Virus record (IMG/VR): IMGVR_UViG_3300048586_000218
Coordinates: 1-36,011 of that record
DNA length: 36,011 nucleotides
Origin: a virus
Direction: 5' to 3' (one strand)
How positions within the stretch are numbered: position 1 is the stretch's first letter; each line of letters starts with the position of its first letter. The notes below the pieces were generated by a model that worked only from the letters and a program-made list of their open reading frames with translations, did no database searches and was not told the DNA's origin. Shown here in pieces: positions 31,013-36,011 of the stretch. The translations under genes were made by a program, and so were the position numbers.

Positions 31013-31986
31013 CGCCCGCCTTCCGCATCGTGGTCGACGGCGAGGACCGCACCGGCGTGGTGGCCGACCGGCTCTTGAGCCTGGTGATCACCGACGAGGA
31101 CGGCACCAAGGCCGACCGGCTGGAGCTGGAACTGGATGACCGCGACGGCAAGCTGGCATTCCCCGACACCGATGCGCGGATCGAGGTCTCGCTCGGCTTC
31201 ACGGGCCAGCCGCTGGCCTTCATGGGGGTCTATGCGGTCGATGGGGTTTCGGGCAGCGGCTCGGTGCAGTCGATGCGGATCACCGCGACGGCGGCCGACC
31301 TGAAGGGCGAGATCAGGGCGCCCAGGACCCGCGCCTGGGAAGGCAAGTCGCTGCAGGACATCGCCGAGACCATCGCCGGCGAAAGCGGGCTGAAGGCCGT
31401 GGTGGGCGAAAGCGTGGCGGGCAAGGTCTGGGACTATCTGGCCCAGACGGCGGAATCGAACCTGCATTTCCTGAGCCGGATCGCCGGCACGCTGGACGCC
31501 ACGGCCAAGCCCGCGGGCGGCGCGCTGGTCATCCAGCGCCGGGGCGAGGGCAAGACCGCCGCCGGCGACAGGCTGACCCCGCCCGAGATCCCGCGCCACC
31601 GTTTCCAGAGTTGGAGCTGGTCCTACGAGGGCCGCGCCGTCTATCGCGCGGCCGAGGCGGAATGGACCGACACAAGCAGCGGCGTGACCCACAAGATCAA
31701 GCTCGGCTCCGGCACGCCGCTGAAGAAGCTCCGCCACCCCTACCCGACCGAGGATGAGGCGACCCGCGCCGCCGAGGCCGCGGTCTCTGGCGCGGAACGG
31801 GCGGCGATGACGCTGGAGGCCACGCTCTCGGGCTTCGAGCCGGGCCTTCTGGGCGGGGCCACGGTCAAGGTGGCCGGGCTGCGGCCCGAGCTGGTCGGCG
31901 AATGGCATCTGGAAAGCGTCAGCCATCAGCTGGACGCGGGCGGGCTGGTCACCAGCTTCCGGGGCAAGAAGGGGGACACGGCGTGA
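31009..31986 (+). CDS. Baseplate hub protein D (late control D-like)
   Basis: This 325-residue protein matches P2 gpD/Mu gp44. Typical segments are LSLVITDEDGTKADRLELELDDRDGKLAFP, a middle with SLQDIAETIAGESGLKAVV, the NLHFLSRIAGTLDATAKPAGGALVIQRRGEG block and a C-terminal LVGEWHLESVSHQL. It forms the hub around the spike. The family name late control reflects early genetics; the main role is structural. Confidence 0.92.
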   Translation: MTPAFRIVVDGEDRTGVVADRLLSLVITDEDGTKADRLELELDDRDGKLAFPDTDARIEVSLGFTGQPLAFMGVYAVDGVSGSGSVQSMRITATAADLKGEIRAPRTRAWEGKSLQDIAETIAGESGLKAVVGESVAGKVWDYLAQTAESNLHFLSRIAGTLDATAKPAGGALVIQRRGEGKTAAGDRLTPPEIPRHRFQSWSWSYEGRAVYRAAEAEWTDTSSGVTHKIKLGSGTPLKKLRHPYPTEDEATRAAEAAVSGAERAAMTLEATLSGFEPGLLGGATVKVAGLRPELVGEWHLESVSHQLDAGGLVTSFRGKKGDTA

Positions 31987-32276
31987 TTGTCTACAAGTTC
32001 TATCGCGGCTCGGACCGCACCATCCCGTTCCGGCTGAAGGACGCCGGGGGCGGCAGTGTCGATCTGACCGGCGCGACGGTCGAGATCTACCAACCTCATC
32101 CCGCCTTGGCCGGCCATATCGCCGCCGCGATCACCATGCCAGCCGCCGGGTCGGGCGAGATCGCGATCTCGTGGGACGAGGCCATGCCACATGGCCGCGA
32201 GATGATGTTCCGGTTGCGGTTCACCATAGAGGGCAAACGGCTGTCCGGGCCGCAGGTCTGGCTGGAGGTCGAGTGA
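31983..32276 (+). CDS. Small beta-rich tail protein (97 aa)
   Basis: This 97-residue protein starts VYKFYRGSDRTIPFRLKDAGGGSVDLTGATVEIYQPHP. It is probably an Ig-like or BppU N-terminal-like beta sandwich of the kind found just upstream of phage receptor-binding proteins. The start is GTG in a GTGA overlap and the stop overlaps the tail spike start. It may attach the spike to the baseplate; this is inference. Confidence 0.6.
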   Translation: MIVYKFYRGSDRTIPFRLKDAGGGSVDLTGATVEIYQPHPALAGHIAAAITMPAAGSGEIAISWDEAMPHGREMMFRLRFTIEGKRLSGPQVWLEVE

Positions 32277-34705
32277 TGTCGGATTTCGTGCTTGAAATCA
32301 TTGAGGAAGGCCCCCTCCTGCTCGAGTTCGCCCTCGGCGGGGATGGCGCGCCAGGCGCGTCGGCCTATGAGGCCTGGCTCGACGCCGGACATGCCGGGAC
32401 CGAGGCCGATTTCCTTGACTCGCTGCGGGGCGCGCAGGGCGACGCAGGCGAGCCGGGCGTAGGGGTGCCGACAGGCGGTGCTTCGGGGCAGATCCTCGCG
32501 AAGACCGCCGGCGCGGACTTCGCTACCGGATGGATTGATCCTCCGGCCGGCGCCTCTCACGCGGCGGTCACGCTTAGCGGCAGTGCCAGCACCAATCCGG
32601 TGGTGCTCTCGGGGCAAGCCATCGGCTTTTCTTTCGCATCTCTGGCGCTGGTGCCCGACCTGGCACTAGACGGCACCGACTTTTTGCTGATCGAGCGTAG
32701 CGGCGTTTTGTACAAAGCGGCGCTGGCCGACATAGCGGCGTTCATCGGCGGCGGCGGCGGCGAAGGTGAGGGTGAGGGTGAGGGTGAGGGCGAAGGTGAG
32801 GGTGAGGGCGACGGCGACGGCGACGGCGGCACCCCAGTAGCACCGCTTTTCGACGCGCTAGGGCTATTCAGCGGCGGCTACACAGGTAGGCTGATCGAAG
32901 CCGTGCCTGAACATATGTATACTGACGCCGGCGTCACGCTTGCGGCCATGGGTCAAACTGTCCATTCGATCAGGGAGCAAGTCGGTGGTGGGCTGATTTC
33001 CCAAACCAACCTCGCAGATCGAGGACTGCGCGGGTCGGCTGGCGTGATACTGGATGGTGTGAGCGATAAATTCCCGACTGGCTGGATACCGCCTGCCGGG
33101 GCTTTCACGGTGCTGATCGCCTTCGACGTGGCCGGCGAGCCGGTGCAGGGAACGAGCATGCTTTTCGGCGGCGTTCGCGGCGGGGCAAACCGCATGTCCT
33201 TGACCGTCGCAAAAGCCACTGGTGCGATTGCGATGCATCTTGGCGGTGTGTCACATACCATACCGGGCGATCCTCGGGCCGGGTCCATCAACTTCGCCAT
33301 GGCCCGCAATTCGGCCGGTACGGACATCAAGCTCTATAAAGACGGCGACCTGATCACGACAGACACGGCGACCGCCGTGATCACCGTAAACCAGGTGATG
33401 ATCGGCACGCGGGACGGCACGATATCTGCCGCAGATTGGGCGACGGGCACATTCCGGGCCTTCATGGCGATCAACCGAGAACTGTCCGCTGCTGAGATAG
33501 ATGACGTGTTCGGACGCTGGGATCAGCTTAAGGCGTCGAATGATGGCCTGCCTGCGCCGCCCGCGTCGGTTGTTATGCACTACGGGCAGAGCAACGCGCT
33601 CGGCATCGAGACGACCGCGGAAAGCATCTATGCCAAGCATGGGAACCGCTGCTTCGCGCAGGCGCTGGAAAGCTGGGTGGCGGATGGGGATGGCAGCGGC
33701 GGGTCGGACAGGACGCAATCACAACTGCTTCGCGAGCGCACCTATGAGAGCGGCATGACGCACGGCCTTGGGCGGCTGGTGGATCGCAAGCTGGATGCGG
33801 CAGGTGAAACGTACTGGAAGACGTTGCCGCGGCACTACTTCGCGATCAACCCGGCTGTCAGCGGCCTGAACATCGACACGCTTACCGACAGTTCCGCATG
33901 GACGCGGGCCGCTCTGGATATCGGCGGGGCGCGGACTTTGACCGGGGCTACAGGCAGCTTCGATTGGCTGTGGTGGGTGCAGGGCTTTTCGGATGCCGCG
34001 GCGGCCCGTGGGGCGTATGCCCCGAAACTGGCGGCGCTGATCAGCAAGATCAAGACCGAGGCGATTTCTGCCGGGTTCGTCGGAGCCAACCCGCACACCG
34101 TGATCGGCCAGATGTGCCAGTCGCGGACAGCGGCGGGCTTCCCGAGCGTGAGCCTCGGGCAATTGGCCGTCACGGATGCTGATGCCTTGGTGGATATTTT
34201 CCCATTGTATCAGGTGCCGTGGCGCAACGGCACCCACATGAATGCCCTGGGCCAGAAGCTGAAGGGTGAGTACTTCGCCAAGGCCATGATGGATATCGAG
34301 GCCGGGACTTATGCGCCTGTCCGGTGGTCGGTCACGACATGGACCGACACAGAGATCGTGCTGAGCGTCAGCGGTGGCGCGGGCGTCTATGCCTTCGACA
34401 CGACGAGCATCCCGGCCGTGACAAACATGGGTTTCGATGTCTGGGCCTCGAACGACACCACGCTGCAGAACATCATCAGTGGCGTGTCTCTCGTCGGCTC
34501 GACGATCACGATCAGCCTGTCGTCTCCCGCGCCCGCTGGCGCCCGCCTTGGGTATGGCTGGGGTCGGGCCGGCATGGCGATGCCCGTGAACGCGCCCTAT
34601 GCCCTGGGGAACCTGCGGGATAGCGACGCTCGGACGGCGCTGGTCTCTGGCGTCAGCTACCCGCTTTACAACTGGTGCCTGATTATGGAGGGCATCAAAC
34701 CGTAA
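32276..34705 (+). CDS. Large tail spike with LamG-like and SGNH/SASA esterase-like domains
   Basis: This 809-residue protein is a likely receptor-binding and glycan-processing tail spike. The N-terminus (1-100) has a collagen-like part (GAQGDAGEPGVG) typical of fibres. A GE/GD-rich linker lies at 158-185. Residues about 195-415 resemble a concanavalin/LamG-type beta sandwich. Residues about 430-675 show SGNH/sialate O-acetylesterase marks: GQS with S439, WWVQGFSD (566-573), and H654 in NGTHMN. The Asp usually three residues before that His is N651 here. The C-terminal 140 residues look like a beta-rich domain. It could remove acetyl groups from capsule or O-antigen. Its codon use is more AT-rich in places than the tail genes upstream. 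Confidence 0.8.
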   Translation: MSDFVLEIIEEGPLLLEFALGGDGAPGASAYEAWLDAGHAGTEADFLDSLRGAQGDAGEPGVGVPTGGASGQILAKTAGADFATGWIDPPAGASHAAVTLSGSASTNPVVLSGQAIGFSFASLALVPDLALDGTDFLLIERSGVLYKAALADIAAFIGGGGGEGEGEGEGEGEGEGEGDGDGDGGTPVAPLFDALGLFSGGYTGRLIEAVPEHMYTDAGVTLAAMGQTVHSIREQVGGGLISQTNLADRGLRGSAGVILDGVSDKFPTGWIPPAGAFTVLIAFDVAGEPVQGTSMLFGGVRGGANRMSLTVAKATGAIAMHLGGVSHTIPGDPRAGSINFAMARNSAGTDIKLYKDGDLITTDTATAVITVNQVMIGTRDGTISAADWATGTFRAFMAINRELSAAEIDDVFGRWDQLKASNDGLPAPPASVVMHYGQSNALGIETTAESIYAKHGNRCFAQALESWVADGDGSGGSDRTQSQLLRERTYESGMTHGLGRLVDRKLDAAGETYWKTLPRHYFAINPAVSGLNIDTLTDSSAWTRAALDIGGARTLTGATGSFDWLWWVQGFSDAAAARGAYAPKLAALISKIKTEAISAGFVGANPHTVIGQMCQSRTAAGFPSVSLGQLAVTDADALVDIFPLYQVPWRNGTHMNALGQKLKGEYFAKAMMDIEAGTYAPVRWSVTTWTDTEIVLSVSGGAGVYAFDTTSIPAVTNMGFDVWASNDTTLQNIISGVSLVGSTITISLSSPAPAGARLGYGWGRAGMAMPVNAPYALGNLRDSDARTALVSGVSYPLYNWCLIMEGIKP
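32747..32829 (+). repeat. Hexanucleotide repeat encoding Gly-Glu/Gly-Asp linker
   Basis: A GGCGGC run passes into about eight GGTGAG-type hexamers and then GGCGAC hexamers, encoding a Gly-Glu then Gly-Asp linker. The unit length keeps the frame, so slippage would change linker length without breaking the gene. Confidence 0.85.
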
Positions 34706-34848
34706 GCGCAGCATCCGACCAACACTGCGGCTGGAATGGATCGCCCCCTGCCGCCGCAGGCTGGAACGGTCGGGGGATTACGGCACCCCGGAACGGGACC
34801 CGAAACGCCCCGAGAATTCATCGACTCCTGGAGGAAAGGTGTTTAGCC
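34706..34848. other. Spacer between the spike and the right-end gene
   Basis: These 143 bp contain no supported gene. CTGCGGC (34725-34731) can pair with GCCGCAG (34753-34759), but no U-tract follows. No promoter consensus was recognised. The open frame from 34675 into the next gene is not used because the GGAGGAAAGG site points to the ATG at 34849. Confidence 0.5.
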
Positions 34849-35709
34849 ATGACCCGGATTGAAACCATGGACCTTTTCGACATGATTGCCATCAACGGCG
34901 CAGAGACCTGGACAGCCATGACATTCGTTTCCGGAGCCATTTCTGATTGGCGCATGTGGTGCCAGTTGATCGCCAAGGCAGACCGGATAAACCTGCCTCC
35001 CCTTGCAATTCCGATGGACCAGCGGGCGCAATTCATTGCCTGCTGTCAGTGGCTCGGAAATACGGCCAAAGCTCTGAAGATGGTCGCGGCAGCAGACGCC
35101 GCAGATCGTGCGGTGCGTGAGTGCGCGGTCAGTCTGGCGACGCCTATCGGATATGATGCGCACCGCTTGATGCAGGTGGTACTCTGTGGCGACCGGCTGA
35201 TCCACGCGTTTAATGCCGAACTGCGCGCGCGCCATGTCATGGCGCTCGACACGCGGCATGTTGAGTATTTCTCGGACCCGTCCCCGTTCGGGCAGCAGGT
35301 CGAGGATGCCTTCCCGTCGGCCGCGTTCGACATTGCTGAAGCCGCGAAATGCCGGGCGCTCGCCCGCTGGACGGCCTGCGTGATGCATTTGATGCGGGTT
35401 CTGGAGGCGGGCCTCGGCGCGCTGGCACGGCACCACGATGTGCCTGCCGACAGCAATTGGAACCAGGTGCTCAACCAGATTGAGGTGAAGATCCGCGAAG
35501 TGGGCAAACGGACGCATGGGCCGGATGCCGAACAATGGGCGGCCGAGGCCGGCACCCACCTGCGATTCATCAAGAACGCCTGGCGGAACCACGCCATGCA
35601 TCCCCGGCAGGTCTATGACGAGGAGCGCGCGGTGGCGATCTTCGAGAACAGCCGGTCCTTCATGCAGCACCTGTCCGGGAAGTTGACGGAGTATGAGGCG
35701 CTCGGGTGA
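34849..35709 (+). CDS. HEPN-like protein of unknown function, right-end cargo
   Basis: This 286-residue protein is mostly helical. Residues about 175-280 look like a HEPN domain: HLMRVLEAGLGALARHH, then FIKNAWRNHAMHPRQVYDEERAVAIFENSRSFMQHL. It has R246-N247-x3-H251, a match to the Rx4-6H motif of HEPN ribonucleases. The N-terminal half is helical and not recognised. The ATG has GGAGGAAAGG about nine bases upstream. It sits beyond the tail genes at the right end, where Mu-like phages carry non-essential cargo. HEPN proteins often act in abortive infection or toxin-antitoxin systems; no partner gene is seen. Some HEPN proteins lack RNase activity. Confidence 0.65.
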   Translation: MTRIETMDLFDMIAINGAETWTAMTFVSGAISDWRMWCQLIAKADRINLPPLAIPMDQRAQFIACCQWLGNTAKALKMVAAADAADRAVRECAVSLATPIGYDAHRLMQVVLCGDRLIHAFNAELRARHVMALDTRHVEYFSDPSPFGQQVEDAFPSAAFDIAEAAKCRALARWTACVMHLMRVLEAGLGALARHHDVPADSNWNQVLNQIEVKIREVGKRTHGPDAEQWAAEAGTHLRFIKNAWRNHAMHPRQVYDEERAVAIFENSRSFMQHLSGKLTEYEALG

Positions 35710-35732
35710 GAGGGATTGCGGGTAGGGCCAAT

Positions 35733-35782
35733 CCGTTTAACACCCCGTTTAACACCTCACGCGCCGCCGCGTTTTTAAACGG
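35733..35782. repeat. CCGTTTAACACC tandem repeat with inverted partner
   Basis: CCGTTTAACACC occurs twice in perfect tandem (35733-35744 and 35745-35756). GTTTTTAAACGG (35771-35782) is a near inverted copy, sharing TTAAACGG. The arrangement suggests a protein-binding site downstream of the last gene. Confidence 0.6.
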
Positions 35783-35849
35783 TCCCGCCCCCGTCCACCC
35801 GGCCCGCGACCGACCCCGCCTGCCGCTACACCCGCAGAAAACCGCAATG

Positions 35850-35889
35850 TGGCAAGTTCTGCTGTCAAAGTTGGCAGGTTTTGCTGTCA
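35850..35889. repeat. Two 18-bp direct repeats, candidate transposase-binding end sites
   Basis: TGGCAAGTTCTGCTGTCA (35850-35867) and TGGCAGGTTTTGCTGTCA (35872-35889) agree at 16 of 18 bases and are set 22 bp apart. A shorter match, TCTGCTGTCA, recurs at 35994-36003. Tandem 22-bp MuA sites are found at the right end of Mu, so these are the best candidates for end sites of this phage. Confidence 0.55.
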
Positions 35890-36011
35890 CGCTACAATGG
35901 CGGGCAATGACTTATGCACAGAAGATTTGAGCACAAACATCTTTACAGGCTTCCGCTTTCGGCACACCATATTTAGTAAGGGCTGACCGGGTCTCTGCTG
36001 TCAGTTGCCCT

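Larger units (their letters stand above)
1099..36011. mobile_element. Mu-like transposable prophage, limits approximate
   Basis: The gene order is repressor, early region with DDE transposase and AAA+ target-selection ATPase, GemA, Mor/C activator, lysis, Mu-type head (terminase gp28-like, portal gp29/DUF935, gpF-like, protease/scaffold I, capsid T, gpG) and a contractile tail. This is the plan of Mu-type phages that replicate by transposition. The tail block follows P2 order (V W J I fibre, then sheath, tube, E, tape measure, U X D), so the element is a Mu/P2 mosaic. No integrase gene is seen, as expected for a transposing phage. The left boundary could be before or after the nuclease gene at 37-1098. 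The right boundary lies in or beyond 35850-36011, where 18-bp repeats occur. All structural genes look intact. Confidence 0.9.
35710..36011. other. Right-end non-coding region
   Basis: No supported gene is present. The left part is GC-rich with a tandem CCGTTTAACACC repeat and an inverted partner. The right part is AT-richer and carries repeated TGGCA-N4-TGCTGTCA-type sites, the likely transposase end sites. The exact phage-host junction cannot be placed. Confidence 0.6.

Noticed and set aside
32755-32826. The GGTGAG repeat as a CRISPR array or regulatory repeat
   Set aside because: There are no spacers, the units are six bases long and in frame, and they encode a linker within the spike.
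34675-34848. N-terminal extension of the HEPN-like protein
   Set aside because: The extension has low-complexity composition and overlaps the spike gene; a strong ribosome-binding site precedes the ATG at 34849.

Overview
The window holds an essentially complete Mu-like transposable prophage. It has a leftward CI/LexA-type repressor, a rightward early region with a MuA-type transposase and a MuB-type ATPase, a GemA protein, a Mor/C-type activator, a lysis block, a Mu-type head block and a contractile tail. The GC-rich, strongly third-position-biased coding and the type of small accessory proteins suggest an alphaproteobacterial host, most likely Rhodobacterales (Paracoccus/Rhodobacter-like). 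That host call is an inference; no host marker gene is in view.

Layout. 1-1177: a leftward PD-(D/E)XK nuclease gene of HsdR N-terminal type, downstream of the repressor. 1178-1926: the repressor and an operator-rich divergent switch. 1914-10574: early and middle genes (HTH protein, small proteins, ParB-like protein, MuA, MuB, several wHTH/HTH proteins, DUF3164, GemA, Mor/C activator). 10551-13548: lysis genes and small Mu gp25/26/27-like proteins. 13535-22158: terminase, portal, minor head protein with an extra C-terminal domain, protease/scaffold, major capsid, head completion proteins, and a small Acb2/Tad1-like protein between them. 22155-25924: baseplate V, W, J, I, a tail fibre and its chaperone. 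26084-31986: sheath, tube, E/E', tape measure, U, X, D, in P2 order. 31983-34705: a small protein and a large tail spike with an esterase-like domain. 34849-35709: a HEPN-like cargo gene. 35710-36011: the repeat-bearing right end.

How it works together. The repressor and early promoters face each other across repeated TCGTGT/ACACGA sites. The early operon ends in a Mor/C-type activator. A 20-bp palindrome, CCCCTGAA-N4-TTCAGGGG, followed by CTA and, at a fixed distance, a TTTGCGA-like box, occurs exactly three times: before the endolysin, before the protease/scaffold gene and before the tail sheath. These are the places where Mu-type late promoters belong, so I propose they are the activator's targets. 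The tail carries a P2-type programmed -1 frameshift (T-TTT-TTC) producing an E+E' fusion.

Accessory genes worth attention are the nuclease next to the repressor, the Acb2/Tad1-like protein in the head block, the nuclease-like tail on the minor head protein, an AT-richer orphan gene at 8737-9186, the esterase-like tail spike and the HEPN-like gene at the right end. The exact prophage ends are not settled: right-end repeats are visible, but no matching left-end set was recognised with confidence.
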